Source: Rhynchosporium graminicola (Eukaryota > Ascomycota > Leotiomycetes > Helotiales > Ploettnerulaceae). Taken from it: DNA of 64,000 nt. Of the stretch, positions 1-12,562 are shown piece after piece. The translations under genes were made by a program, and so were the position numbers. Location: contig FJUW01000010.1 of the NCBI GenBank assembly GCA_900074885.1, forward strand, positions 759,394 through 823,393, given 5' to 3'. How positions within the stretch are numbered: the stretch's first letter is position 1; every line of letters begins with the position of its first letter. A model generated the notes under the pieces. The model worked only from the letters and a program-made list of their open reading frames with translations, did no database searches and was not told the origin of the DNA.

Positions 1-138
1 CCCCCACAAAAAACCAGACATTAAACGAATGCAAAATCAAAAGCTATCGCTCATCTTATCCGGCTGTCGCGACAGTACTGTTGCAGAAAAAGATCAACAA
101 GAAATACCAAGCAAGTCAAACCATTAACCGTTCTAGTT

Positions 139-1454
139 CTAGTTTGCTTTTAACAGCGAGCCAAGATCTAAGCCCGTAAGACTCTTCACGATTTGACTTG
201 CGTCACCCATATTGCTTGCGGTGTGGACTTGGGGAGCAGCTACCTGTGGAGCAACATGGGCAGCGGGTGCGGCAACTGGAGCAACAAGTGCCTTTCCACT
301 CTCAGCGACAGGAGCCACAACTCTGGCCTGTCCACCAGCAAGAGCCAATTCGACCGCTCCCACCGTCACCGCACTGGCAGCCAACAAATTGTCCTGTCCG
401 ACTACGTTCTGGGTGAACCTAGCGTTGAACCCTACAACAGCCTTGATCTGGTTGAATGTAGCGACATCAAGCGGTAATTGTTGAGTGGTGATGAAGAATT
501 GCAGACCTTCGGCACAAGGAGGAGTGGTGAGCGAGCCGGCATAGTTGGAGAGTGATTGGGACGAGAGGGCTTGCACGAGAGCTGCGAAGTCGAGGGGGCC
601 GGTCTCGGTTATGGAGCCTGGGGCTGAGATGGCGCCGATTTTGGAGATTATGGATGTGAGGAGGGAGGTTGTTTCGCCGGTCTCGGAAAGTTGAAATTGG
701 GCGGCGATGACGGCGATTGCTCCATCTGTTTGGGAGGATTGTTAGTGTGACTTCTCTTTGAGTTGAGAAGAGAGAGGATGATGAGATTGGGGTACAAGGG
801 CAAGGAAATGGAAGGGAGGGGAGTACGTACCAGTAGCTTCATGGACCATGTGCATTTCCAATGGGAAGTATTCTCCATTGACAGTGTGCTCGCTGGGAGA
901 GTGGAAGTGGAATTGCTTGAGCTCAAAGCTGAGAATAGTATGTCAGCTAGTGCCATAGATTCCAAGTTTTATCTTGGGATAAAGCCTACGTCTTCCCGCC
1001 CACGACGGTCTGAGCACCCTTTCCTTCCATGACTACCTCAATGGTAGTGCCGATATTCTCGAACTCGGCGGCTTCGACATTAGGGATGGTGATGGCGAGG
1101 GTTCCGGGAGCAACGAGGGTTGTGGTTGTGTTTGTAACATCAATGGGAGACTGTTGCTTGCTGACTGCACAGTCACCGTTTTCGGCTGAAAGGGCTGCCC
1201 AGTTGGTACTTGGGGGTTTGTCAGTTCTGATTTTTGGAGTAGATGAGAGAATAGTTAGAGCAAACTTACGGGCCAACTGATCCAATGTATCCGAACTGTC
1301 CAACTTCAACAACCTTCTTCGCCTCCCCACCTTCCTCTCTCTTGTAGTTGACCTTACGCTTCAACAGACTGGTACCGTGACCACATGATGCCGAAGCGTT
1401 ATCGAGGAAAAGGGTAGCGAAAAGAATGGCGAAAGTCGAGGTGGAAGATCTCAT
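139..1454 (-). CDS. Secreted alpha-class carbonic anhydrase
   Basis: Four exons: 1454-1270, 1208-990, 928-831 and 725-139, giving 362 aa. Every junction is GT-AG and the introns are 61, 61 and 105 nt. Alpha-carbonic anhydrases hydrate CO2 to bicarbonate with a zinc ion. Residues 1-22 form a hydrophobic signal peptide, so the enzyme is probably secreted. The family hallmarks appear only after splicing: GPTNW at 61-65, SPIDV shortly after, zinc ligands H142, H144 and H161, the gatekeeper E148 in SEHTV, and the LTTPPC motif at 233-238. The C-terminal ~55 residues are Ala/Pro/Val-rich and outside the catalytic fold; their role is unknown. The ATG at 1454 is the one that starts the signal peptide. 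The family call is firm; secretion is inferred. Confidence 0.93.
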
Positions 1455-3100
1455 GATGGTCTAAAGAGAAGGTAATCGTTTTCTGATACTTGTAGGCGGC
1501 GTCGGTGATTTTAAAACAGAATAGGCGGAACGAAGTTGAAAGAATAGAAGATGTATGAGAACCGAATGAGCGCCGGGCCCTGAGAGAATGAATAACGATC
1601 GACGGGTTGAAAAGAACGGAAATAAAAACGGAACGGAAACCAAGTAGATTAAGACGAAAGAGTGATAATGAGAGAAACAAAATGGTCTGATGGCGGAAAG
1701 AGATAGAGATATATACATACACCATTTGACATATCCAGCCGAGTAGAGTATCTCTCTTGACTCGTCATCTGTTCTATTATGGGCCCGACTTAGGGAGCCA
1801 GCCAATTCGCTTCCAATTGCATCCTCAAGATGTTATGTCCGTGGTGCAAGGAGCCCGTTCTGGATCAAGAGGCTCGGGGGTTTGTAACGCTTGTAACGAT
1901 TGAATATCTTGGGAGCTGTACCTGGCCTTGGTCTACTGAGGCAATTCTGATGCTTTGGCAGGAATACCAAGAGAATTTATATCTTGGAAGGGAGGATGGC
2001 GCTGTGTTTGTCCCAGCTACCACCAGCACCCTTGGATGTGGCTTACGGGGATCATTCGATGCTGATGAAGTGTAATCCAACAGGAGCCGCGACCTTCGAG
2101 TGAGCAGTTTTAGCCTCTAACCTTCGCAAGACATGACATAAGTTTTAGCCACTTGAATTTTCCTTCATACATCTTGGAGGGAGCAGAAGTGGTCGACTTT
2201 ATCTGCTACTTGGACGGATGGTGGTAGAAACATGAAGCATTGAGGCGGCTTTCATGAGCTATCCAGACTGGATGCCTACGGCAAAGAAAATCTCGGAACC
2301 TTCTTCAACAGGGAGTGACGACTTGTGCATACTGTCATGTCAGTATAGAGAACCCAGCGACTTCCTGATCTGGATTCGGAGGCGAGCCAAAACATGCCTC
2401 CTATCCGCGGCATGGCTGGGAAAGAAATTACAAGACTCCTGCCTGCACAGACAAAGACGTCCAGAATCCAGGCAAGCTGAAGCTGGCGCCGCTCAGAGCT
2501 TGAGACAAACCCGGTTCCCCCCCCCCTCATCGCCAACTTTGCTTGATTCATCCAGTCGTGAGTCCAGACGGTGAAGCCAAGAAGTACCCATGATGGAAAT
2601 GCTGGAAAATCAGACCACAATCCGAGCAGTGATACCATTCATTCTCCAGAGCAAAGAAATGCAAACGCGGCAAAGCGGTAAAGGGACGATATCCATCTCG
2701 AATACACGCGCGATTCCTTCCGCTTATATTCTCCTTCAACCACATGTGTGTGCGAACTTTTACATCCTTATTTCGCTCTGTTCTATCAACATGTGGTCGT
2801 GACCCTTCGAAGTGATGTTGCTTGACGCTTCGCTGACCCAGCACCGGCGCGTCGGCTACAGCGGACTGCGGGGGGATTATATGTAGTGCCCGCCATTGAC
2901 AGCTGCAGCCAAGAGTGTCAAGAAACATCCAAGATTGCTTGGTGTCTTGACTCCTTTGCAGCCCCAAGGATATCCCAAGATGCCACATCCGACTCGGAAG
3001 ATGCAGAGTAATTTGGTAAGAAGGCGTCCGCTTTTGACTATATACAGTTGTCATCAACCTGTTGTACCTTCTCACAACCAATTTCCATTTCCTCGATTTT

Positions 3101-3103
3101 GTT

Positions 3104-3139
<36 letters not shown>

Positions 3140-3149
3140 ACCGTCGTCG
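3101..3149. repeat. GTTGTC hexanucleotide microsatellite
   Basis: About six near-perfect copies of GTTGTC are seen, degrading into CCGTCGTCG at the right end. Confidence 0.85.
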
Positions 3150-3922
3150 CTTTTTGCTCGCCTCTCTTCAGCTGATCTTCTCATTCAAGCTTCTGGTGCC
3201 CTAGGTTTCCCCATACGCCCCCATACGGGCGACACCCCTCCTCCCGAAACATCAGTGGGTTCACAATTGAAGCGAAGATGAACTTCTGGTCCTTCCCTTG
3301 CTTGCTCCATCGCCCTGCAGGGCAAGTACCTCGTACCGCTTCTTCGGACTGGTAAAGTCTCTTGTTCTCCCGCCTTTGAGGAGTATTCTTGACGTCCGCA
3401 ATCAGCCGAAGCTTCTGAGACGTCGCCCTCGACCCCTATTTCTGGGCGGCGTTTCATGTCTCGCAGTGCTCAACCAGGGTATCTTTTCGGACGACATGCC
3501 TGGAATTGTCACTGCAGGTTTCATGCATAAGGGAGTTAAGCCCAGCCTGATGCTTGCGAATCGTAGAGAACAGTCCGTTCTTTTAGCGTGCGCACCCTGG
3601 CTGGTAGAGCGGTGAAAAACCTGTCAAAGTGGTTTTATCGATGCGTCGAGACTGAGTTGTCACTGTCTTGGTATGGGGTGATTCTGCTCCGCGCAAACTT
3701 GGGAGTCGTGGCAGAGCTTGTTTTCAGGCCGATCTTTCCGAAACCATCTGGTCCTCTCATGAGTCTGAAAATTCCTGCCAAGAGACTTCTCAAAGACATG
3801 TTCGATGGTCAGAAGGAAGGAAACAAGTCGTTAAAGCCTCTTGACTTTAGCCTACTGTCTGAGGCGCGTACCCGATCTTTAATATTCTCCAAGCGACCTT
3901 TGGGCTTCAGTGAAGAGAATGC

Positions 3923-4030
3923 CAGTGTCCTAGAACTTCATTCCTTCCTGGATGTAAAACGTATCTCCTCGAAGGTCAGTGTCCTAGAACTTCATTCCTT
4001 CCTAGATGTAAAACGTATCTCCTCGAAGGT
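3923..4030. repeat. 54-bp tandem duplication
   Basis: Two adjacent 54-bp copies (3923-3976 and 3977-4030) differ at only one base near their middle (CCTGGATG versus CCTAGATG). The unit is 18 codons long and lies inside an open frame whose first ATG is at 3759 and which ends at 4073, so that frame stays open through the duplication. A perfect 9-bp inverted repeat with a 1-base spacer (CCTCGAAGG / CCTTCGAGG, 4021-4039) sits at the right end. No product is recognised. Confidence 0.85.
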
Positions 4031-6516
4031 CCTTCGAGGTGGTCGGTCACCTATTGACAGCGCCGTACGTTGAAACAACCCCCCAACCATCACGACCCAC
4101 TGAAACCACAGACGGCCGAGCCCTACTAACGCCATTTCTAGAAATCCGAGGACAACAGTCCCACGTGCAGGAAAAAGGCTTGGAAAACCAGCCTGTTACA
4201 AGAAGACAATGAAGAAAGCTTCCAAGACTTTTTACATCCTCATCTAAGCGGTTTACTGCAATACATTAAACCAAGCCAATTGCTCGCCCGTTATTTCTTC
4301 GTCGTGTTTGCAGGAAAGCTTCCTTCTTGGTTTGCCATGTTCAGACAGAATAAAGTTTCTGAGACGGTGTATATCATCACTCGGGATCCTAATCCACTAT
4401 GCGCAGAGCTAGGTCCTGTGTCCCTTCGAAAAAATGTTGGCTTCGATCTACTTCCAGAATTCCTCGCTGATGGTTGAACTGTATTCTCTGGGTGAGATTG
4501 CTGAAATTTCCGAAGGATTTACATCCTCAATTTCGTCAGTTAAGCTGTGTCACACAGAATTAATGTATATTTGCACTGCTCGTGTAAAATGCATTGCCTG
4601 CCTTCTAATTCTGTCTCGCTCGTACCCACGAAAAGGTACTACCGCACTCCGGTTCATCTCAACTACACCCAGATCTAAATCCCATCCTAACATCATCTCA
4701 TCTGCACTTTCATCTAACAGTCCGTGCCTGGCTCCACTCTAAATCTGTTACTGTCAGTTGCCAAACCACAGACAGTCTGAAGTCGCAATCGGTCGTCCCA
4801 ACGGAGAATCTCCAAGACTGTTTATCTCCCTCTCCAAGCCTCTTGAGTGCTTAAACCAAGACAAACATCCCAACATCTCAGATCACGTCTACACGTCTGT
4901 TCAGGAAGCGAGCCTAGATAGCTGTCGGCTCAACTGTCTTCAGCCAAGAACTGTAATTATCGGCAACGATTAAAGGTCTTGTCCATGGACAATTCCGAGT
5001 CCTAACTCGCGGTAGAATGGCAGGATTATTGTCGGGAATATTATATTATCTGATGATGATGGGTAATACTTAGACATTCTTGGCTGTTTACCGTTTCTGA
5101 ACCAAGACATTTCCACCTTCATCTTCTTAAATATGTGTTGATGGTCTGATACTGAATTTGGGATCGTTGTGTGCATAGTAGCGAAGGAAAATCATCTATT
5201 TCGGTCTTTCCACCTCACTCTCTAAAGTCATACATAGGAGCTGAGCTGGGACGAGACGAGGCGAGTTGTCCCCAGTTGTGTTGGAAGCATTCCAGTCGAC
5301 AGACTCGACACCATCATCTTACATCTCTAGCCTCTTCCGTCTCTGATTCTCAAGCAGACCGCCAATCGAGAAGTAGTCATCATCCTCGCGTCAAAATGAC
5401 CCCTCTAGCATTTGACACTGTCAAGTCTGCTCCAAAGTTATTTGTTTACTTCGGGTTCGCATCATGCAAAGGGTTTCACTGCAGCTTACACTGAGCTCAA
5501 GCATTCTACTGCGACCCCCCTAGTTGCCATTGATAATCGCCAGATGTGAACTAAAATGGGGCCGGCGGCAATACCTCGCTACAACTGGCATCCGCAGTTC
5601 TCGATCTTTGTTAGTATATCTGCTCCAGCTCATAAAACACTGGCGCAAAGTTCAGCAGATATCCCTTCACTTCCCCGTGACTGATTAATCTAATCCAAGC
5701 TTTTGACAAGTAAAACCATGATCCGACGCATCGCACATGGTTCCTTTTGAGTCTTCTCTGGCTTTTTATTTTATTTTCTTCTGTGGGGTTTCACTCCTCC
5801 TTCTTGCATGAAACTCCAGGTAGCAAGAAGGAAAGAATCTCCAAGTATCCGCATCCGAGAAGGAGAGCAACAAGTCAGACCCGAGCCAAAAATTCGAAGG
5901 AACAAGCAGTAAAGTAAGTGCCCTGACGTGACCCGGGGCGCCTTCAAGGAATGACCTATCGCAAGCAGATCCTCTTGTCCGGTGTCAGACGCCGCTGAGC
6001 TTATTTATCGTCCATAGGCGAGTCTCCGTTTATTTCACATGCATGAGCAGCGAGTAGGATCTGCCAAGCAGTGTTCTATCACGCGCTCTCTGCTTTCACG
6101 ATCATATTCTTGCGGGCTTTTCTGTCGTCATTTCTCTTTTTTTGCTGCTTTGATGTACATGAAGTCCCTCGCCCGACTGACTACCTTTCATGCAATCTCT
6201 TCACGCAGAACCGGATGACGTGGCCCAAGGCGGAGAGGGAGGTGTAGGAGGCGTCAAGGAAAACGAAGCATGGAAGACAAATAAATGCTTTCTTCGAGAG
6301 GCATTTTGGCTTGCTGGGGATGTGGTGGAACCGGAGATAGATCTTATAATGGATGCAGATATGTATGTGGTGGGTGAAGCGTTGGGTTTTCCCCTTGGAT
6401 TAAGACCACAAAATAGTTCCGCTGAGTTGTTGAGGAGTTCGGTTCGAGTATTAAAATAAACATAGATTACAAACGGCACGCTTCAAGTATACATGATGGA
6501 ATAAATGTCATCCAGC

Positions 6517-8559
6517 TCAAGCAGTATCTCTACCCAGCCCTTCTTTATATCTAGCCAAGGCCCTCTCTCTACACGCCTTATGATCCACAATCCTCTGCGG
6601 ATAGCCCATCTTCTTCGCCCTGACACCCTCGCCTCTCGAGTACGGGTCATGGATGGCCTTCCCCTTGACACCCTCCAACTCCGGAACCCATTTCCTGATA
6701 TACTCTCCCTCAAGATCGAACTTCTCACTCTGCAGCAAGGGGTTGAAGATGCGGAAGTAAGGCTGGGGATCTACACCCGTCGACGCACAGAACCCCCATC
6801 CGCCGTTATTCGAAGCGAAATCCCCGTCGATGAGATGCTCCATGAAATACCGCTCGCCCATCCGCCAATCGAGGAGAAGATGCTTGGCGAGGAACGATCC
6901 GACGATCATGCGACAACGGTTGTGCATGTATCCACAGTGGTTTAACTGGCGCATAGCTGCGTCTACGATTGGATACCCAGTCTTGCCTTCGGTCCAGGCT
7001 TTGAAGTGCTCTTGGTTGTACTCCCATGTGATATTGGTATATTCTGGCTTGAATGGCTTGTTCATACAGACGTATGGCCAATGTGCCAGAACATGCTTGT
7101 AAAAGTCTCGCCAAGCTACTTCGCTGACCCAAGTCATGATACCACTGTTTCCTGCATCGAGTTTCTTGGTGGTGTTATGGTCGCGCGCTGTCTTGATTGC
7201 TGTTCTTGCACTGAGGGTACCGCTCGCGAAGTGTACGCTTAGTGAGGAGGTGGCTCCTTGAGCCGGGAAGTTTCTCTTGTCTCCGTACCTCCCAATCCGA
7301 TCGTCGCAGAACTTTCTCAATCTCTCGTGAGCTTCTGCTTCTCCAGCAGGCCACATGGATCTGAATCTTTTCTTCTCTTCGTCTGTCAGGGTCTTGTTTG
7401 CCGGCGCATCTGGGATAGACTGTTCGAATAGCTTTGCGAACTTTTCTCTCGCGGTTGGAGGATTCTTGTCAGGCGCATCGAATAAATCCAGTACCTTAGG
7501 GTTGCTATGGACATACGCAGTCCAGGAGCGGAACCAGGGAGAATAAACCGAGTACTGCTTTCCAGTTCCGCTAGATAGCTCCCCGGGACTAACCACACAT
7601 GTATCCGGCACGACATCCATCGCTATGCCCTTTTCCAAACAAGCCCTTACCATCCTCGCCTCTCGTCTTAATTCGTCGACCTCATACTCCACATTCGTGA
7701 ACAAGTGACTGGCGCCCCACTCCTCCAATAAATCCAGTATCCTTCCTTGCACATTCCTCCTCTTTTCCACCGTCTCGACATATAGCGGGATATCCATAAT
7801 TGCTAAATCCTTCTTCATGACTTCCAATGTCCGCAATATGAAATCCACTCGTACAGGAGATGTCAAATGGGCCTGAAAGTCCTGAGGACTGACGATGTAC
7901 ATCGCGATAAGCGGTACACCTTTCTCCTTCGCTTTTTCACTTGCCAAATGCAGACTCTTATTATCCATGGTCCGTAAATCACATTTGAACCAATGCACGA
8001 CCGCATCCTTGGCGAGTATCTTCTGACGAGCAGCTTTCGTGTCTTTGAGCGCGTTGTTAAGCAGTTCGATCGGTCTTGGAAGTTGGTCACTGTTATATGC
8101 TTTTGCGCGCGCGTTGTTCATCTCCTTCGGGTAAAACTCTCGGAGCACAATGCCATTGTCTTCAGCTTCTTGCGCGGTCTCATGAGGCTGGCGCAGAGGA
8201 TCGGTGGAGTCACTTGTGATCTTGGATTTCTTGGGCGCTGGCTCAACGGGCGGGGATGCTTTGCGCTTCCCATTCGTGGCGGCTTTCTTGGATAGCATGT
8301 TGACATTCGCAGATGTTGTAAAACTGTTGATGTAGCTCCTGGGGGCGATCCGTTGTATTTTCGTGTAGCTAATGCTATTAAATGAGATTCTTCTATAAAG
8401 TATCGGCTTGGTTGTCAGAAAGCGGGGTGCAAACATGAAGTTGATAATTGTCGGTTGAATAATGCTATGTACATACAAAACGTGTCGGTGGTTGGACGAA
8501 TGTTGAAACGGTGTATGTGCTGGGTATCCTCTTCGATGCTCGACGCTGTGATGCGTCAT
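6517..8559 (-). CDS. Class I CPD DNA photolyase (cryptochrome/photolyase family)
   Basis: Single exon, 680 aa from the first ATG. The enzyme uses blue/near-UV light and FAD to split cyclobutane pyrimidine dimers. The N-terminal antenna-binding domain begins near residue 186 (VVHWFKCDLR). The FAD-binding domain covers roughly 380-670 and has the fungal-type signatures NNGGWGF, STGVDPQPYFRIFNP and EKFD. Three candidate starts exist: ATG at 8559, at 8436 (M42) and at 8298 (M88). From M42 the protein opens with an Arg-rich, acid-free stretch resembling a mitochondrial presequence. From M88 it opens with basic KR/KKSK clusters resembling a nuclear signal. The first 41 codons look unlike coding sequence, so M42 is my preferred start. 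The closest known proteins are fungal Phr1-type photolyases. Confidence 0.93.
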   Translation of the reverse strand: MTHHSVEHRRGYPAHTPFQHSSNHRHVLYVHSIIQPTIINFMFAPRFLTTKPILYRRISFNSISYTKIQRIAPRSYINSFTTSANVNMLSKKAATNGKRKASPPVEPAPKKSKITSDSTDPLRQPHETAQEAEDNGIVLREFYPKEMNNARAKAYNSDQLPRPIELLNNALKDTKAARQKILAKDAVVHWFKCDLRTMDNKSLHLASEKAKEKGVPLIAMYIVSPQDFQAHLTSPVRVDFILRTLEVMKKDLAIMDIPLYVETVEKRRNVQGRILDLLEEWGASHLFTNVEYEVDELRREARMVRACLEKGIAMDVVPDTCVVSPGELSSGTGKQYSVYSPWFRSWTAYVHSNPKVLDLFDAPDKNPPTAREKFAKLFEQSIPDAPANKTLTDEEKKRFRSMWPAGEAEAHERLRKFCDDRIGRYGDKRNFPAQGATSSLSVHFASGTLSARTAIKTARDHNTTKKLDAGNSGIMTWVSEVAWRDFYKHVLAHWPYVCMNKPFKPEYTNITWEYNQEHFKAWTEGKTGYPIVDAAMRQLNHCGYMHNRCRMIVGSFLAKHLLLDWRMGERYFMEHLIDGDFASNNGGWGFCASTGVDPQPYFRIFNPLLQSEKFDLEGEYIRKWVPELEGVKGKAIHDPYSRGEGVRAKKMGYPQRIVDHKACRERALARYKEGLGRDTA

Positions 8560-9273
8560 TGAGAAGGGCTAATGCAGGGGACCGATCATAGCGCCAGATC
8601 TTGAGATTGGCGAGCCCTTTTCGGAGATTCGGAAGCGGGCTGGGGTAATACTTATACCCGAGCGGAGAAGACGTTTGAAGGGCTCGTGGATAGGTATTGA
8701 TAGGTACCTAGGTATTTAAGAGTAACCATAGCTCCAGATTTAGCTCGAACATCGAGTATGGTGCAACCCACTAACCTATTCGACTTTGTCTAGTCAGCAC
8801 TACATGCAAACAGAAGATCCTGGCAATTCGTTGTTAACCATGAAGAACATTACCCAAGCTCTCGCAGAGTTCCATGAAGCTGCAATGCCACCCAACAGAC
8901 CTTATTCCTGAGCATTACTTTGCCACCCCGAGAGTTAACAGGCTTTGTTCACGAAACTTCGCATAGAAGACGTCTTCGTCATCATCATTATTTCATTATT
9001 CAACGGAACCGTGAAAAGACCAATATCTATCTGACCATTACCCCAGCATCCTCGAAATACTCATTTCTCATAACATAAAACCAACAGTCCATTGCCAATC
9101 TCAAGCCCTTGGATATCTCGCGCGCTCAAGGGATACAAAGATTGTACAAATACACACCCACAAAACTGGCTTAAACATGAACATCAAACACCAAACCCCT
9201 CATCACATCCGATTTCCCAGTCCCATGCCAGACCATAACTCCCCTAATCGAAGAAAAAGCAATTCGTGAATCT
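8560..9273. other. Spacer upstream of photolyase
   Basis: No coding frame is recognised. It must hold the photolyase promoter and the 3' end of the BTB gene. I see no distinctive element. Confidence 0.55.
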
Positions 9274-10636
9274 CTACCAATCCTCTTCTTCCATATTCCA
9301 AGGCAACTCCGAGTCCGAAATCTCAGCACAAAGAAAGCCATGCTTATACTCGGCCTCACCAGCCAAGCCACCTTTCCTCTCCAACACCAAATTATTTTCC
9401 AACAAACCCCTCAAAGCCTCCAAAATACTCTCCATGCCCTCTTCCTGATCGACTTCCCACTGGTTGAACAAATGTCGATAGAAATGCGCATTCTGACTTG
9501 GCAGCTCAGATCTCTCTATATCGCTTGTCGCAGCACAGATATCCGCCCTAACCTGGCCACCGAGGTTCATAGCGAGAAACAGATCTTGATTGGCAGCTAG
9601 TAGACGTTCGCATACGCGGTTGTAGGCAGATGTGACGGCGCATACGAGACCGTAGTGACCTTCTAGGAAACGACTGTAACCTTTCCACTGACAGACGACG
9701 TGTACGAGAGCTTCGCGAAAAAGGAGGGGATGGCGGAGCTTTTGGGCGAGGAGGAGTGTTGAGTTGCAATTCGGAGGGATCTCGGCTATGAGGAGAGGAC
9801 TGTACCAGAGTGCTGAGTAAAGTGATGTTGAGAAGGTCGGAAGGCAGCAGTAGAAGTCTGCTAGACGGGTCATGTCGGATAGTTCGCGAAGGCTGTTGAT
9901 GCTATATTTTTTGTGGTACATGGCACACAGGAGCTTTTCAAATGCGACTTCATCGGTGGATGCTTCCATTCCGTCCTTTAGAGGACTGAGAATGGTTGGA
10001 GAATGCACGTCCTGGAACGATAAGCAATTATCAACAACAAGTTGGGTAAAGGCTTCAACGTACTGTTCTGGCTGCCTCGAGTCCCCATCCGCCATCAGGG
10101 TCCATCACAGAGATATAATCATACCGAAACTGGCTCTCACGATTCGCACTTTGATTATCTGACGAGTCGAGGAATGTTCTGAAGAAAGCTGAATACAATC
10201 GCAGCACCACCGAATGACAATGGAATTCTCTATCAAAGACTCTGATGCGCACATCGGTCTTCATCCCAGGCGCATTGAAGGCTTTCGGCACTGCGCCACC
10301 CGAGCTCGAGATCTGACTCCAAGAGCCATTTCGCGACATGTTGAACGAAGTGATGCGTTTTGCGGAAGAAACGGGAGAATTAGCTGTGTGGCCGTCGTCG
10401 TTCTCGAGTGCTTGAATCAAATCGACGTAGAAAGCGAGGTTCATTTTGGCGAATTCCAGAGGTGGGAACATTTTGTTGCAGGTGAATTGGTTGCCTGATT
10501 CCGAGTGACAGATAGAGCGTCGCCGTGATTCATCAGGCGGTGGACTGCTCACCTTTACCTGATGTTCGAATCTCGGGTCGAATGAGAAGCTGGACATCAT
10601 GGTTGGAGTGCCTGGAGGGGTACGACTTGATTTCAT
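9274..10636 (-). CDS. BTB/POZ-domain protein
   Basis: Two exons, 10636-10064 and 10011-9274, with a 52-nt intron (GTACGT...CCAG, phase 0), give 436 aa. The BTB fold starts near residue 127 (TDVRIRV, then FHCHSVVLRLYSAFFRTFL) and continues across the intron into a helical segment with FEKLLCAMYHKKY. BTB domains mediate dimerisation and often link substrates to Cul3 ubiquitin ligases; nothing here shows a specific partner. The first ~120 residues are Ser/Pro-rich and probably disordered. The start is the ATG at 10636, because the frame's further upstream extension begins with TTG. The tail after the BTB region has no family I recognise. Confidence 0.85.
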
Positions 10637-12562
10637 TATTTCCCCCCGCAAGAACCTGCCACTTAAGTATGAAACGGTTACTTCTTTTTCTCCTGCTTTT
10701 GTTATTGCTTCTTCTATGGCTTTTCTTATTGCTTCTTCTCTTGCTATTTCTCGTGAAAAAATTCAAAGCGATGCTGCCACATGGGTTTTCCAGCTGCGAT
10801 CCTTACAGCACTTGTGGTCGTGTGAACTTGACGTACGTACGGGGATGAGCAACCCAGTTTTCATAATTTCCCCTCAGTTGTCAGTAGCATTCTTGGGAAT
10901 CAGACCACTCTGGGTACGGGCGGCGGTATAGACCTCCACCAAATGTGGAAAGAGCAAGTCGAGTTCTCTCCTTTTGTAGATGTAATACCAAGCATAGGCA
11001 CGTACCTAGGAACCTCCCAACTCCAGCTGAGGATCGAAGCAAGAATGCCAAAAACGCTTTCTGCTGCATTCCTGCACACATCAGGGGAATCTGACATGAA
11101 GTCCTGTACCACATATATTTAGAACATGGGGAAAACAGAGAATCGGTGTCAAAAGAAACCATAGAAGGGCCGGCTCAAGACAAGCATTCATTCGGAAACA
11201 AAGTTTCAAGAACTGCACCTAAGCATATCCTCCTTGCACATTGAAGACTACTACTACTACTACTACTAATACTACTACTACTACTGTATCTCCGTACATA
11301 CAAGCATCCAGCCTCGAAAATCCCGATTGGACAACGATCAAGAGGCTCAAAAGCAAAAGTGCGCGAGCGAGAGCAGATACGTCGGAATAAACCCAGGGTT
11401 CGGGACGAAGCGGCAATATCATTGGCTGCAGCTAGTACATACCAAGCCAAGCTTGATCGAAGGGGCGTGGATCCATGAAACGAACCGAACCAAAACGAGA
11501 AAAACAAAACATACGGAGGAGTTGTGATGTGATATGATATGGAGGTACTTGCGGTAACTTGGTAGGGAACTTTCCCTCTACGCAGTAAAAAATAACGTTC
11601 CGTTTAGTCCATCAAGCTCAACTCGCCGCATAAGTGGAAGGTTCAATTTTTCCACGTAAGAATTCTTGTAATTTTCGAAATCTTACAATCCTTTGTAGGA
11701 CTGCTACCAAACTACATCTTCTAGCCCTGTTGTACTACGTCAGATTTCTGCATGACGAATCTGACTCCGGATCGTGTACAAAGTTCCTAGTCTGTCTTCC
11801 TTCCATCGCAGCAACACGCTGTGTCAGCGAACGTAAGTCCTAAGCCCGGAGTTGTAGACTTTCTTCATAGAGCTTTTATTCCGCTAACAGCGATAACCTC
11901 TTCTCAGAAGCCAGCTGCGCTACGTACAGTGAGCCCAGTTAGTGGCAGCCCAAGACCTGGTCTATACCTGTTCATTACAAAGTGGATTGTTTCACGGTCT
12001 GACGGGACGGGACGAGATTGTGAAGCATTATTGGCACGGGAATGTTAAATGACTCCCGAAAAAGGACTCCTTTTCGCTTCCGTACGAGGTGCACCAAGAC
12101 TGATGAGTCTATGGTTTCTGGCAGCGGGCATTTGCCTAAGAACTAACTGAATGACAGGGATAGCGGCCCACGACTCTTAAGGCTATCGTCTGGCCTCGCA
12201 CTGAATGATATACGAGGCTGGGCTCCTGGTTACACGGTTATCCCATGATCAAAAGCCGATGGCAATATCTTCCCCATGATCAAGAGTTTGACAGTAAACT
12301 ATCAATCAATTCTTTCAAACAGTTCTTGCCGAGTTCTTTCAACCACACGGCAAGTGCTGCTAGATTAGAACAAGGGTCTGGCGTCTACGATTCTACGAGG
12401 ATAGTATTTGCTGCCACATCTAAACAGAAAGAAGAGGCTCATACATCGTGTAAAGCGATAAGTCATAGGATATACAACGTATGCTCAAATGATTTGCGCT
12501 CTTAGTGCGGGAAATTCTCAAATTTGCAGCCGTAGCTAAGTAGAGCTGAAAAATGCCTTGCT
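10637..12562. other. Spacer with microsatellites
   Basis: No gene is recognised in 1.9 kb. It contains a pyrimidine-rich CTT/TTC tract near 10673-10755 and an ACT trinucleotide run at 11247-11285. Confidence 0.55.
11247..11285. repeat. (ACT)n microsatellite
   Basis: About thirteen ACT units with a single interruption (AAT) are seen. Confidence 0.9.

Larger units (their letters stand above)
1455..6516. other. Long gene-free spacer
   Basis: About 5 kb with no open frame resembling a known family. The ORFs present are short and compositionally ordinary. It contains a GTTGTC microsatellite near 3101-3149, a 54-bp tandem duplication at 3923-4030 and a short perfect palindrome at 4021-4039. The first few hundred bases must include the promoter of the carbonic anhydrase gene, but no specific element is evident. 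Confidence 0.6.

Noticed and set aside
3759..4073. 104-codon ORF spanning the 54-bp duplication
   Set aside because: No signal peptide, domain or codon bias. The frame may be open by chance, so only the repeat is reported.
6190..6459. 89-codon + strand ORF downstream of the photolyase gene
   Set aside because: Contains no recognisable features, and an equally long antisense ORF covers the same bases.
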